The notes beneath the pieces were generated by a model, which was given only the letters and a program-made list of their open reading frames with translations, searched no databases and had not been told where the DNA came from. 64,000 nt of DNA from Triticum aestivum. Its lineage: Eukaryota; Streptophyta; Magnoliopsida; Poales; Poaceae. Position 1 is the stretch's first letter. Each line of letters starts with the position of its first letter. The translations under genes were made by a program, and so were the position numbers. Below are positions 1 through 12,673 of this stretch, in pieces. The stretch is taken from contig NC_057810.1 of assembly GCF_018294505.1 (NCBI RefSeq), positions 703,897,622 to 703,961,621 of the forward strand, given 5' to 3'.

Positions 1-553
1 GCGCATCGTCGGCTGGGTGAAAAAGCTCGCCTGCTGTTGTGCCTGCGGCCGCCGATGGTCAAGGCCTCAAGGGCCGAGCCGGTGGTCCTGTCCGATACCG
101 ACCGACGTTGCGACGACTTTGGCGCCAGGAAAACTGCGGCCAGCGGGACTCGTGACTTCGCTCGCTCCTCTGTGACTGGCTTTTTTTTTTATCTGGCTTG
201 GGGTGGGTGGGCGTCGTCTCGGTCGTCTCTCAGGTGGGCCGGGAAAATTGTGAGCCTGCTCCACGGGCGCACTTCTCCATAGAACCCATCATGAATAGTC
301 CTTAGTGTTTTCGTTACATAGCGACTTAGTAACAAAAGGGCCGGTGTGTTGCGACGGGAGAAAAAAATACCACACGCTACAATGGAAGAAAAGAACACCA
401 CACACTTTTAATTTACAAAAATGATCTACAATCTGAGTATTTGTACCTACGACCCAAACAAAGATGGTATATGTCTACAAAAGCGCAAGTTCAAGATTTC
501 ACATGTCTTCTATTTAAACACGGTTTGTATGTAGATTTAATACGTATAAAAAA

Positions 554-693
554 ACGGGCAAGTGATCTTCAATTTCGTCTCCAATCCTGATTTTGTTAAG
601 ATGTTCATCCACAATCTTACGTACAAAGAAACGGGCAAGTGATCTTCAATTTCGTCTCCAATCCTGATTTTGCTAAGATGTCCATCCACAATC
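554..693. repeat. Tandem duplication, 77-bp unit
   Basis: The segment beginning acgggcaagtgatcttc at 554 recurs at 631 with two or three substitutions, so the unit is about 77 bp in two head-to-tail copies. The spacing and the near identity over at least 60 bases are visible directly. There is no coding content. Confidence 0.75.
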
Positions 694-954
694 CGGATCA
701 GTACAAATATGAAAGAAAAAAGACGGATAATGCACTATTGATTAAGATTGCATCCTAGATAGTATTTTTAAAATGGTTAACAGGTAAAATAACATCATAT
801 TCAGATTCTATATATTTTTCTAATCAACTTACATATATAACATGTTAAATTTGAAGTTACGGTTTAAAAGATATGAGTATTTAAAAAAATGTTTGATATG
901 TACTGCGGGTTTAATGTCAGTAACCTTGGGGGCTTTTCTATAAAATAGCATGAT

Positions 955-1045
955 GGACTAAGAATACCTATTTCTTTTATTAGTAGGTATAGATATAGAT
1001 AGGGACTTTTTTCAATCTAGTCCCTGTAACCAAACACCCCCTAAG
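955..1045. repeat. Possible MITE / TIR-transposon end
   Basis: The segment contains a short inverted pair (atacctattt...tagtaggtat) and a terminus reading on the minus strand as gggtgtttggttacagggac. This resembles termini of grass PIF/Harbinger-like elements. No opposite terminus or target duplication was found, so the assignment is tentative. Confidence 0.3.
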
Positions 1046-1054
1046 AGTGACCGA

Positions 1055-2060
1055 ATCCGTCCGGCACCAACTCTCGCGGCACGAGTAAGCTCAGGTGCTT
1101 TGCACTGGCAGCGATCCAATCCTTTGCCTCGTTTTTTACATTTGCAATGATAATGCCCAGCATTGTTGACGTGTTGCGGAAGGCCCTAGCATTTCATTTG
1201 TTCCATAACTCTGAGACAGCTGGCATAGGATGTGCGGCAATTGCTCTACTCCTATGCCCCCTCCGAAGAACTGTGGCTTCCCACAAAGAGTGGACCGAGG
1301 GGAACCCCTCCCATTAGGCGGTGTCGATATCTGACGCATCAATGCAAGAGGTGATATGGCATTCGATATTTTGATTGAGAGCCTACATTTTTATAAAATG
1401 TGTGCAGTCCAAACCATCTCTCTCTTGCAAAGTTGGCAAATGGCACAAATAAGCCACCATTTTTCCAACCGGTTTATCATCACAATTCTATTACTGATGA
1501 ACAACCAGGCGGAGAACTTGTACTTGGGAGGCACACAGTTGGTCAAAAACTTCGTCTTCATGACAATGGAGATCGATTAATGGAACTAGGCCTTCCCCTT
1601 GCGGTAAGCCTCCAAACAATGTCACTAGTGATGCCATCCTAGAGTTGCACTCACCAGAGACTTGTGAGAACCCGCCCATAGGAAGGCACGCTCAAACTTC
1701 TCAACTACACTCAGCATCCGGAAGGACAAAGGGTGTGTCATTCGCAAGGTCCATTTGCAAGTTATGCGAGTAGCTGCTTCGTATTGCCTATATGAAAGTT
1801 ACTTCAAATGCTTATATTGAAAGTGAATTTGTGGAAAATCCAACTGACATGATTTGTTACGCCTGTTCAATTTCACTCATAGGTACATGGAGACTATCGG
1901 TACACATGCTTCACCCATTCCAGTTGCATTCCGGCAAAGTCGAAAGAAACATAACACATGGGATATTGGGAGCGACATAGGGCAACATTTGTTTTTCTCT
2001 TTTTGACGGGAAGGAAAATGGCAACACCTTGTAACCAGCCAAGCTCTGCACTACAATTTC
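1055..2060 (-). pseudogene. Degenerate LINE (L1-type) ORF2 C-terminal fragment
   Basis: Read on the minus strand in shifting frames, this matches the 3' part of a plant LINE reverse transcriptase. A segment near 1680-1740 looks like the post-RT region (LSVVEKFERAFLWAG). Near 1400-1530 there is a zf-RVT-like stretch: CVPPKYKFSAWLF, then the C-x2-C pair CAICQLC. Near 1065-1215 the C-terminal tail reads NARAFRNTSTMLG and NVKNEAKDWI. Frames change several times and stops are frequent, so it is dead. The 5' RT core and endonuclease are absent. No clear poly(A) tail or target duplication was seen. Assignment rests on recognising the family pattern in translated pieces. Confidence 0.65.
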
Positions 2061-2477
2061 CTTTCCGAACGGCCTAGGCAATTTCCCAGGGCACCGCTTT
2101 GAAGGAAATATGCCCTAGAGGCAATAATAAAGTTGTTATTTATATTTCCTTATATCATGATAAATGTTTATTATTCATGCTAGAATTGTATTAACTAGAA
2201 ATTTAGTACATGTGTGAATACATATACAAAACAAAGTATCCCTGGTATGCCTCTACTTGACTAGCTCGTTAATCAAAGATGGTTATGTTTCCTAACCATA
2301 GACACGTGTTGTCATTTGATGAACGGGATCACATCGTTAGAGAATGATATAATGGACAGGATCCATCCGTTAGCTAGGCATAATGATCGTTAAATTTTAT
2401 TGTTATTGCTTTCTTCGTGACTTATACATGTTCCTCTGACTATGAGATTAAACAACTCTCGAATACCGGAGGAACAC

Positions 2478-4160
2478 TGAGAGGATCGAGAAGAGGTGTC
2501 TAGAGGGGGGTGATTAGACACTAAGTGCTTAAAAGTAGCAGTTTTTAGTTTCTCTAAGTTTAAGTGAAGTTTAGGCACAAGTTTAACAAACACAATACAT
2601 ATCAAGCAAGCATGCAAAGAGTATATGAGCAGCGGAAAGTAAAGCATGCAACTTGCAAGAATGTAAAGCGAAGGGTTTGGAGAGTTGAAACGCAATTTGG
2701 AGACACGGTGATTTTTGAGCCGTGGTTTCGATAGGTGGTGCTATCGTACATCCATGTTGATGGAGACTTCAACCCACGAAGGGTAACGGCTGCGCGTGTC
2801 CACGGAGGGCTCCACCCAAGAAGGGTCCACGAAGAAGCAACCTTGTCTATCCCACCATGGACGACGCCCACGAAGGACTTGCCTCACTAGCGGTAGATCT
2901 TAACGAAATAGGCGATCTCCTTGCCCTTACAAACTCCTTGGTTCAACTCCACAATCTTGTCGGAGGCTCCCAAGTGACACCTAGCCAATCTAGGAGACAC
3001 CACTCTCCAAGAAGTAACAAATGGTGTGTTGATGATGAACTCCTTGCTCTTGTGCTTCAAATGATAGTCTCCCCAACAGTCAACTCTCTCTCATAGGATT
3101 TGGATCTGGTGGAAAGAAGGTTTGAGTGGAAAGCAACTTGGGGAAGGCTAGAGATCAAGATTCATATGGTAGGAATGGAATATCTTGGTCTCAACACATG
3201 AGTAGGTGGTTCTCTCTCAGAAATGGTAAGTTGGAAGTGTAGGTTTGTTCTAATGGCTCTCTCCATGAATGAAGAGGAAGTGGAGGGGTATATATATCCC
3301 CCACACAAAATCTAACCGTTAAACACATTTTACCAATCTCGGTGGGACCGAATTGAGAAACTCGGTCTGACCGATTCAGTAAACCTAGTGACCGTTAGGA
3401 TTTTCGGTGGGACTGACATGCAACTCGGTAGAACCAATATGGTTAGGGTTAGGGCATAATGTAATCTCGGTGAGACCGATTACACAAACTCGGTAAGACT
3501 GATTTTGGTAATAAGCTAACCAGAGAGTTGGTCAGGTAAATTCGGTGTGACCGATTCGCTAATCTCGATGAGACCGAAACGTTACGAAAGGGAAACCGAG
3601 AATTTACATTGTAATCTCGGTAGGACCGATTACTCAAACTCGGTGGAACCAATTCTGGTAATGGACATACACAGAGAGATTGCAATCCCATCTTGGTGAG
3701 ACCGAGATCCCTATCGGTGAGACCGATTTGCCTAGGGTTTGTGGCAGTGGCTATGACATCTGAACTCGGTGGCGCCGGATAGAAAGAGTCGGTGGGGACG
3801 AGTTGGACTTTTGGTTTAGGTCATATGGTGGATGTGGGAAAGTAGTTGAGGGTTTTTGGAGCATATCACTAAGTACTATGAAGCAAGAACCTCATTAAGC
3901 AACACCTCATCCCTCCTTGATAGTGTTGGCTTTTCCTATAGACTCAATGTGATCTTGAATCACTAAAATATAAAATGTAGAGTCTTGAAGCTTGAGCCAA
4001 TCCTTTGTCCTTAGCATCTTGAAGGGGTTCCACATCCTTTAGTCCATGCCACTTCATTGTTGAACTTATCTGAAAACATACTAGGTAAAAGTGTTAGTCC
4101 AACAAGAGATATGTTGACATTAATTACCAAAATCACCCAGGGAGCACATGTGTGATTTCA
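2478..4160 (-). repeat. Element X 3' LTR (1683 bp)
   Basis: It starts tgagaggatcgagaagagg and ends gtgtgatttca. It matches the right LTR over both halves (10087-10912 and 19288-20134, 1673 bp together) with scattered substitutions. It contains an array of short palindromic motifs (3339-3800). The right LTR also reads tgagaga where this one reads tgagagg. Confidence 0.9.
3339..3800. repeat. Array of TCGGT-N(2-4)-ACCGA palindromic motifs in X LTR
   Basis: About 14 variants of the motif tcggtgagaccga, at irregular spacing of roughly 20-50 bases, occupy this part of the LTR. Each half-site pairs with the other as an imperfect short palindrome. The same array is present in the other X LTR (about 19322-19790), and four looser copies lie inside the element near 5158-5240. 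Function is unknown; candidates are protein binding sites or a tandem repeat that expanded within the LTR. Confidence 0.8.
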
Positions 4161-4176
4161 ATCTCCACCTTTTTGG
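4161..4176 (-). other. Element X polypurine tract
   Basis: Immediately inside the left (3') LTR, the minus strand reads AAAAAGGTGGAGAT. It primes plus-strand DNA synthesis in LTR retrotransposons and fits the SIRE-lineage tract AAAAAGGGGGAGAT with one substitution. Confidence 0.75.
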
Positions 4177-6098
4177 TAATTGATGACAATCATACATCAA
4201 AGCTTTAGATAGAGGATATCTAGAGAATAACAAGTAAAGCTTTGGAAAGACATGTAACATGCATGGGCTCCCCCTACATGTATGCAATCATGTGAATATG
4301 GAATAGAGAAGTATGTGAATGCATAATCATGACAGAGTAGGCAATGTGTTACATGTATCTTGGCTATATGCATCAGAGCAAAGAATTGTGGGAAATGTAT
4401 CTTCATGCTCATGAGTCCTTCTTGCAAACAGTATGTACATTAGCAAGAATTCCTCATACACATGACTGTGATGCGTATACTTACCTTGTGGTCTTGAGTT
4501 GGCTTAGGATGGAATGAACCTGTGAAAATAAGGTTAGATAACACAGATGCATCTACTAGCTAGAGCAAACAAGAAGAAACCACAAGGGTACCAAGACTGG
4601 GATGACATGTAGAGAGTGAGTACCAAGTACCACATTGGATTCGACATGTCCCCAAAGGTAAAGATATGCAATGAATTTAAAGAATTTCTTTCCCTTGAGT
4701 GTCTTGCTCCCCCTGAATCTAGCATGGGATACTGGGAGAAGATAGGGAACAGAAAACCAGAGCTCAAAGAAGTAACTGAACAGAGCTAATGTACATAAGC
4801 ACATATGAACATGTCTTTCCCCTCTAGAAGACATGTAACATCTCTCCTCTTGAACACCAAGCATCTGGGATCCTTGAAGATTACTCTCCCCTTGAGTATT
4901 CTCTCCCCCTGGAGATATGATAAGGTATTGATGTGATCTCTCTCTACAGATAAAGTTTTGATGTGATCTCTCTCTCCCCCTTTGACATCAATTTACAAGA
5001 AGGGTCTTCTAGATTTGTTGTCACATGGGTTTGGTCCTTGAGTCACAGATCAAAGCAGCAAGAAAAAAATGTGATGCTGGTAGAGAACAAGATTCATTGA
5101 GTGGAGCTGGTTTAAGAGAACACAGGTACAAGTGGCAAGCTGTTTTTCCTATTGTGAAATCGGTGGCACCGAGATGTATGCTTTGGTAGCACCGAAAGGA
5201 TTCGGTTGGACCGAGAATAATAGGCCGGTGTGACCGAGTTCATTACAAAGAAAACACTTGTCACCTCAGCTCACTAGACAAGTAAGATCTCACAAGGATT
5301 TGCAAGGAACTAACTGAATGATTTGCAATGAATTGGATGCAGGGAATGCGGAATAGAAAGTAAAAGAGAAGAAATTGAAAACAAAATCTAGATGAAGTTT
5401 TTTTATATGCATAATACAAATGCAAGAGCACAGAAAAGAACACGAGAGAACTTTATCTAGAATTGGTCGGCGACAAAGTCACCTATGTTAGAGTATATTG
5501 ACTTAGGAGTCAAGTGAGACCACTTGATCATAGGTCATACTCATCGTTTAAGCTCAAAATGGGGTTACCATTTTTTGTTTAAGCATCTTGATGTATTCAC
5601 ATGTTGTCGAGTTGCTTTGACTCATGTCTTGGAGTAAAACTTCTCTAAGATGGAATAACATACCTTGGGTGGTGGTGTTGATCGTGATCATGTAGTTGAA
5701 CTTGTGTGGGTTGCTCAAGGTTGATGTAGCTCATCAAGAGTTGGGAGCACCGCTTGGAATTTGAGTCCATCCACCTACATGGGTTAGTTTTTGCAAGGAA
5801 GAGCACTTGTGTATCCAAGATGACAATCATGATACTCAACATAGAATTTGTCAAAGGATATGTTTGAATGGTTTTGTGCTTCCTTGTCTTCAACCACCAT
5901 TATGTAGAGACTTGGTGATGTAGAGATTGCTCAAAATGTGAGTGACTTGCAGTCTCATAGATTTAGATTCATCCAAGTTCCTACAAGGGTTAGATAACAT
6001 GCAAGGTGCAAATATATCCAAGATGTAAGATTATCATCATAAGAGAGATGTCAAGGATTAGTCATGGGCTGATGTCTTGCATGTACCAAATGGAGTTT
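4177..6098 (-). other. Element X non-coding tail between pol and 3' LTR
   Basis: About 1.9 kb lies between the end of pol and the polypurine tract. No long open frame survives. On the minus strand it holds several extra AGGGGGAG-type purine tracts (plus-strand ctccccct near 4268, 4708, 4904 and 4975) and a cluster of TCGGT..ACCGA motifs (5158-5240). SIRE-lineage elements often carry an extra ORF or spacer here; in this copy I see no envelope-like protein. Confidence 0.6.
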
Positions 6099-9000
6099 CT
6101 ACTCCAAGTTTGAAGCATCAATGATGTTCAATTTACCTCTCAACCTGCAAAACACTTTCTCATCAAGAGGTTTAGTGAAAATATCTGCTAATTGTTTCTT
6201 GGTATGAACATTCTTAAGATTAATGTCCCCTTTGGCAACATGATCTCAAATGAAATGATGACGAACTTCAATATGCTTAGTTCGAGAATGTTGCACGGGA
6301 TTGTGAGCAATCTTTATAGCACTTTCATCGTCACAAAGTAATGGAACATGTTTCACATATATCCCATAATCTTTAAGAGTTTGGGTCATCCAAAGTAATT
6401 GAGCACAACATGAACCAGCGGCAATGTATTCCGCTTCGGCGGTGGATAAGGATACCGAGTTTTGTTTCCTGGAAGACCAAGACATAAGAGATCTACCAAG
6501 GAATTGACAAGTACCCGAAGTGGACTTTCTATCAACCTTGTCACCAGCATAGTCCGAGTCGGAGTAGCCAACAAGATTGAAAGAGGCCCTCTTAGGATAC
6601 CAAATGCCAAAATTTGGCGTATGAATTAAGTATCTCACTATCCTTTTCACGGCCTTAAGATGACATTCTTTAGGTGCAACTTGATATCATGCACACATGC
6701 ACACACTTAGCATAATATCGGGACGTGAAGCACATATGTATAACAATGAACCAATCATAGAGCGATAAGCCTTTTGATCAACCGGTTCACCATCTTTGGT
6801 CAAATCAAGATGTCCACTAGTAGGCATGGTGTAGACATACCTTTGCATTCTTGCATATTGAACTTCTTGAATAGGTCTTTGGTGTACTTCGTTTGAGAGA
6901 CAAAAGTACCTTCCTTAGTTTGCTTGTTTGCAACCCAAGAAAGAATTTGAGTTCACTCATCATCGACATCTCAAACTTCTCCGACATTAGCTTTCCAAAC
7001 TTCTCACTAAAATGAGGGTTAGTTGATCCAAATATAATATCATCGACATAAATTTGGCATACAAATAATTCTCCATTAACCATTTTAGTAAAAAGTGTAG
7101 AATCAATTTTTCCAATTTCAAAGCCTTTTTCAATAAGGAACTTGGTTAAGCATTTATACCAAGCTCTAGGAGCTTGTTTAAGACCATAAAGAGCTTTGCG
7201 AAGTTTGTAGACATGATTAGGTTTCTTAGGATTGATAAAGGCGGGAGGTTGTTTAACATAAACTTCCTCCTCTATTTCACCATTTAGAAAAGCACTTTTG
7301 ATGTCCATTTGGTACAAGGTGATATCATGGTGATTGGCATAGGCAAGTAAGATGCGAATGGACTCAAGTCTAGCAACGGGAGCATAAGTCTCACCATAGT
7401 CCATACCTTCGACTTGTGTGTATCCTTGGGCGACGAGACGTAATTTGTTGCGAACTACTTGTCCATCTTCATCTTGCTTGTTGCGAATCACCCATTTGGT
7501 ACCGATGATGTTTTGGTTGTTGTCGGGCTTCTCAACCAATGTCCAAACTTGATTCCTCTCAAAGTTGTGTAGCTCTTCATGCATAGCGTTTATCCAATCC
7601 GAATCTTCCAATGCTTCTTCAACCTTCATAGATTCAATGCTAGAGATGAATGAATAGTGTTCACAAAAGTTAGCTAAATGAGTTCTAGAGCGAGTGATTC
7701 TCCCGGTTTGGATATCATTGTAGATTTGCTCGACAGGATGGTCTTTAGCAATTCTTGCTCAAACTCATGAAAGCTTTTGCTTCGGTCTTGGTTGAACATC
7801 TTCTTCATCTTGTTCTTCTTCTTCTTGGCCTTCTTCATTGTTGGTGTTGTCGTTCTCTCGTCGTGGTGGAGAAGGAGGTTGTTGACGTTCTTGGTGTACT
7901 TCCTCGTTTTCTTCATCTTGGTGTGTCCCACTTGTGGATGCTTCCATATCAACTCCTTGTTCACCTTGTTGTGAGGTAGAAGCTTCCACTTGGATGGACG
8001 AGTTACTCTCCTTCACCTCCATTGGACAAATCTTGCCAATATACAAATCTTGGATTGCTTCCGAGGGGTCTTTGTCTCCTACATCAATTGTCAATTTCTC
8101 TACTTGCGAGCCATTAGATTCATCAAACTTCACATCTACCGTTTCTTCAACCTTTCGGGTGAAATTGTTGTAAACACGGTAAGTGTGAGAGTTTGAGCCA
8201 TAACCAAGTAGGAAACCTTCATGAGACTTAGGAGCAAATTTAGACCGACGATGCTTATCAAGAATGTAGCACTTTGAGCCAAATACTCGAAAGTATCCAA
8301 CTTGGGGTTTGTTACCGGTGAGGAGATCGTATGCCGTCTTGTCGAGTAGCTTGTGAAGATACACATGATTTGTTGCATGACAAGTTGTCTCAAGCGCTTC
8401 TGCCCAAAAGTGCTTCGGCGTCTTGTACTCATCAAGCATCGTTCTTGCCATTTCGATGAGCGTCCGGTTCTTCCTCTCAACAACTCCATTTTGTTGAGGT
8501 GTGTACATAGCCGAGAACTCATGTGAAATCCCTTCTTCGTCAAGAAAGGTGCCCACATTTCATTCTTGAACTCCGTTCCGTTGTCGCTGCGAACCTTCTT
8601 GATCTTCAGTTCAAACTGATTTTGGGCCTTCCTAGCGAAGTTTTTGAAGATCTTTTGAACCTGCGATTTATCATCGAGAAAGAACACCCTCGTAAATCTT
8701 GAAAAATCATCAACTATAACTAGACCAAAAGAATTTCCACCGAGACTTTTGTAGGCGTTGGGACCAAAGAGATCCATGTGGAGTAGCTCAAGTGGCCTCC
8801 TTGTGGTCATGATGTTCTTTACGGGATGCCTTCCCCCAACCTGTTTACCTGCTTGACAAGCACTGCAAAGTCTATCCTTATCAAATATGACATCGTTAAC
8901 ACCAAGGATATGATTTCCTTTCATAAGCTTGTCAAGATTTTGCATGCCAATATGACCTAATCGTCTATGCCATAACCAACCTTTAGAGGATTTAGCAATA

Positions 9001-10031
9001 AAGCAAGTTCTAGGTTGAGCCTTTTTAGTGAAATCAACAATGTAAAGATAACCTCTACGTATGCCGGTAAAGACCATTTTATGATTGTCTCTACGAAACA
9101 CTTGGCAATCTACTTCAGTAAATAGGACATTGAAACCGAAATTAGCAAGTCTAGATACTGAAAGTAAGTTGTAGCCAAGAGATTCGACGAGCATAACATT
9201 TTGAATGGAGCTATCATGTGAGATGGCCACCTTACCGAGGCCAACCACCTTACTCTTGGAGTTGTCACCGAAAGTGACATACTTTCGAGGACCATCATTT
9301 TCAGCAAGCTCACGAAACATGTCTTTATCTCCGGTCATATGATCGGTACATCCACTGTCAAAAACCCATTCCTTTCCTCCTGCCATATATCCTCGAAGAT
9401 TTGCCATAAGACCAAAGTGTCTCATTGCATCATCAAGATCAAATTCACTATCATCATCCTCATCATAGTATCCATGTTCAACATCGTCATGTGGTGGATC
9501 AATTCCTAGAGAGGGTGATTCATTAGAATGAGTTTGACAATGATCTCCTTTATGAAGTCTAGTAGCTTCGGAAATAATATCGCTAATGATTCCAACATTT
9601 CCTTTGGCACGCATAAGATTTGTAAGCTCAAATAGACAATCACCAAACATGGTATCATTGGAATTCATCTTACTCAAGGCAATAGACTTATGAAGAATTT
9701 CATCTAGATTTTTCAAGGAATAATCCGGAAATCGTTCCTCAAGAAATTTCCATATAGTGTAGGTACACTCAAGAGTAGGCAAGTTTCCAATCAAGTTTCC
9801 AGGCAAGCCTCTAGTGATAAGATTAACAGTTCTAACATTCCTAATCATGTCAATTGACTCATCAAGGGTAGGATGCATAGGATCAAAATGAGGTGCACAA
9901 GGGCTAGCAATGTACTTGTTCAAATGATATTGATTGAAAATCACAAGCATCTCATTTTTCCACTCATGAAAATATTCTGCATCAAGCGTAGGCACTCTAT
10001 GTCTAAGACTCCCCAAAGTAGACTCATCCAT
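6099..10031 (-). pseudogene. Element X gag-pol polyprotein, broken
   Basis: The gag start is the ATG at 10031. Order on the minus strand: gag (about 10031-9400); protease with WVFDSGCTDH (about 9350); GAG-pre-integrase with LWHRRLGH and a C-x2-C pair (about 8970-8850); integrase core; RT with the catalytic IYVDDIIFG (about 7050); RNase H with STAEAEYIAA and KHIEVRHHF, ending at the stop at 6101-6099. Lesions: frameshifts near 8545, near 7750 and near 6900, plus an in-frame TGA at 6248-6246 just before the final ~50 codons. I see no CCHC zinc knuckle between gag and protease, so gag appears internally shortened. The copy is inactive but its family is clear. Confidence 0.88.
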
Positions 10032-10072
10032 CTTCCTTCAATGGTGATTAAACCAAAGCAATGGAGACCAAA

Positions 10073-10084
10073 GCTCTGATACCA
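10073..10084 (-). other. Element X primer-binding site (tRNA-iMet type)
   Basis: The minus strand reads TGGTATCAGAGC two bases inside the right (5') LTR. This is the usual plant copia site complementary to initiator tRNA-Met. It fixes the element as minus-strand. Confidence 0.88.
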
Positions 10085-10086
10085 AT

Positions 10087-10912
10087 TGAGAGAATCGAGA
10101 AGAGGTGTCTAGAGGGGGGGTGATTAGACACTAAGTGCTTAAAAGTAGCAGTTTTTAGTTTCTCTAAGTTTAAGTGAAGTTTAGGCACAAGTTTAACAAA
10201 CACAATACATATCAAGCAAGCATGCAAAGAGTATATGAGAAGCGGAAAGTAAAGCATGCAACTTGAAAGAATTTAAAGGGAAGGGTTTGGAGAGTTCAAA
10301 CGCAATTTGGAGACACGGTGATTTTTGAGCCGTGGTTCCGATAGGTGGTGCTATCGTACATCCACGTTGATGGAGACTTCAACCCACGAAGGGTAACGGT
10401 TGCGTGAGTCCACGGAGGGCTCCACCCAAGAAGGGTCCATGAAGAAGCAACCTTGTCTATCCCACCATGGCCGACGCCCATGAAGGACTTGCCTCACTAG
10501 CGGTAGATCTTCACGAAGTAGGCGATCTCCTTGCCCTTACAAACTCCTTGGTTCAACTCCACAATCTTGTCGGAGGCTCCCAAGTGACACCTAGCCAATC
10601 TAGGAGACACCACTCTCCAAGAAGTAACAAATGGTTTGTTGATGACGAACTCCTTGCTCTTGTGCTTCAAATGATAGTCTCCCCAACAGTCAACTCTCTC
10701 TCATAGGATTTGGATTTGGTGGAAAGAAGGTTTGAGTGGAAAGCAACTTGGGGAAGGCTAGAGATCAAGATTCATATGGTAGGAATGGAATATCTTGGTC
10801 TCAACACATGAGTAGGTGGTTCTCTCTAAGAAATGGTAAGTTGGAAGTGTAGCTTTGTTCTGATGGCTCTCTCCACGAATGAAGAGGAGGTGGAGGGGTA
10901 TATATAGCCTCC
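10087..10912 (-). repeat. Element X 5' LTR, first part
   Basis: This copy starts tgagagaatcgagaagagg and matches 2478-3300 of the other LTR. It is cut at 10912 by insertion of element Y and resumes at 19288. Confidence 0.9.
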
Positions 10913-12552
10913 TGATACGTCTCCAATGTATCTATAATTTATGAAGCATTCATGCTATATTACTATCTGTTTTGAATGATTTTGGGCTTTATTATCCACT
11001 TTTATATTATTTTTGGGACTAACCTATTAACCGGAGGCCCAACCCAGATTTGCTGTTTCATGCCTATTTCAGTGTTTCGAGGAAAAGGAATATCAGACGG
11101 AGTCAAAACGAAACGAAATCAACTGGAGAAGTTATTTTTGGAAGGAAACCTACCAGATAGACTTGAACCCTACGTCAGGAGATGAGGGAGGTGCTCACGA
11201 GGGTGGGGGGGCGCGCCCACCCCCCTAGGGCACGCCCCCTGCCTCGTGGGCCCCTCGAAGCTCCACCAACGTACCCCTTGCACCCATATATACCTACGTA
11301 CCGTAAAACTTTCAGAAAAGAAGATAGACCGAGAGTTCCGCCGCCGCAAGCCTCTGTAGCCACCAAAAACCTCTCAGGAGCCCTTCCCGGCACCCTGCCG
11401 GAGGGGGGATTCTTCACCGGTGGCCATCTTCATCATCTCGGCGCTCTCCATGACGAGGAGGGAGTAGTTCACCCTCGGGGCTGAGGGTATGTACCAGTAG
11501 CTATGTGTTTGATCTCTCTCTCTCTCTCTCGTGTTCTCTCTGTGTTCCCTCTATGGCACGATCTTGATGTATCCCGAGCTTTGCTATTGTAGTTGGATCT
11601 TATGATGTCTCTCCCCCTCTACTATCTTGTGATGAATTGAGTTTTCCCCTTTGAAGTTATCTTATCGGATTGAGTCTTTTTATGAGAACACTTGATGTAT
11701 GTCTTGCCGTGCTTATCTGTGGTGACAATGGGATATCATGTGCCTCTTGATGTATGTTTTGGTGACCAACTTGCGGGTTCCGCCCATGAACCTATGCATA
11801 GGGGTTGGCACACGTTCTTGATGCTCCGGTAGAAACTTTGGGGCACTCTTTGAAGTACTTTGTGTTGGTTGAATAGATGAATCTGAGATTGTGTGATGCA
11901 TATCGTATAATCATGCCCACGGATACTTGAGGTGACAATGGAGTATCTAGGTGACATTAGGGTTTTGGTTGATTTGTGTCTTAAGGTGTTATTCTAGTAC
12001 GAACTCTTGAATAGATTGATCCGAAAGAATAGCTTTGAGGTGGTTTCGTACCCTACCATAATCTCTTCGTTTGTTCTCCGCTATTAGTGTCTTTGGAGTG
12101 ACTCTTTGTTGCATGTTGAGGGCTTGTTATATGATCTATCTATGTTATTATTGTTGAGAGAACTTGCACTAGTGAAAGTATGAACCCTAGGCCTTGTTTC
12201 CTATCATTGCAATACCATTTACGCTCACTTTTACCATTAGTTACCTTGCTGTTTTTATTATTTCAGATTACAAAAACCTATATCTACTATCTATTTTGCA
12301 CTTGTATCTTCATCTCTTCGCCGAACTAGTGCACCTATACAATTTACCATTGTATTGGTGTGTTGGGGACACAAGAGACTCTTTGTTATTTGGTTGCAGG
12401 GTTGTTTGAGAGAGACCATCTTCATCCTACGCCTCCTACGGATTGATAAACCTTAGGTCATCCACTTGAGGGAAATTTGCTACTGTCCTACAAACCTGTG
12501 CACTTGCAGGCCCAACAACGTCTACAAGAAGAAGGTTGTGTAGTAGACATCA
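10913..12552 (+). repeat. Element Y 5' LTR (1640 bp)
   Basis: It begins tgatacgtctccaatgtatc and ends agtagacatca. It pairs with 17657-19282 almost base for base and includes a CT microsatellite near 11513-11530 (shorter in the other LTR). GC-rich open frames around 11182-11484 are LTR sequence, not genes. Confidence 0.92.
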
Positions 12553-12562
12553 AGCTCTTTTC

Positions 12563-12580
12563 TGGCGCCGTTGCCGGGGA
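12563..12580 (+). other. Element Y primer-binding site (tRNA-Asp type)
   Basis: The sequence TGGCGCCGTTGCCGGGGA lies ten bases after the 5' LTR. It is complementary to the 3' end of plant tRNA-Asp, the primer characteristic of Athila/Tat-type gypsy elements. Confidence 0.88.
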
Positions 12581-12673
12581 GGTGAGTGCTTGACGGTTTA
12601 TCTTTAGATCTTGCAATCGAATCTTTTTGTTTCTTGTTTTATCACTAGTTTAGTTTATAAAAAGAACCAAAAA

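Larger units (their letters stand above)
1..1050. other. Unassigned flank, no gene recognised
   Basis: The first ~300 bases are GC-rich and the rest AT-rich. Short open frames exist on both strands, but none resembles a protein I know and none extends across the change in composition. I see a 77-bp direct duplication (listed separately) and a possible MITE end near the right border. This may be decayed transposon or intergenic DNA; nothing here supports a functional call. Confidence 0.4.
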
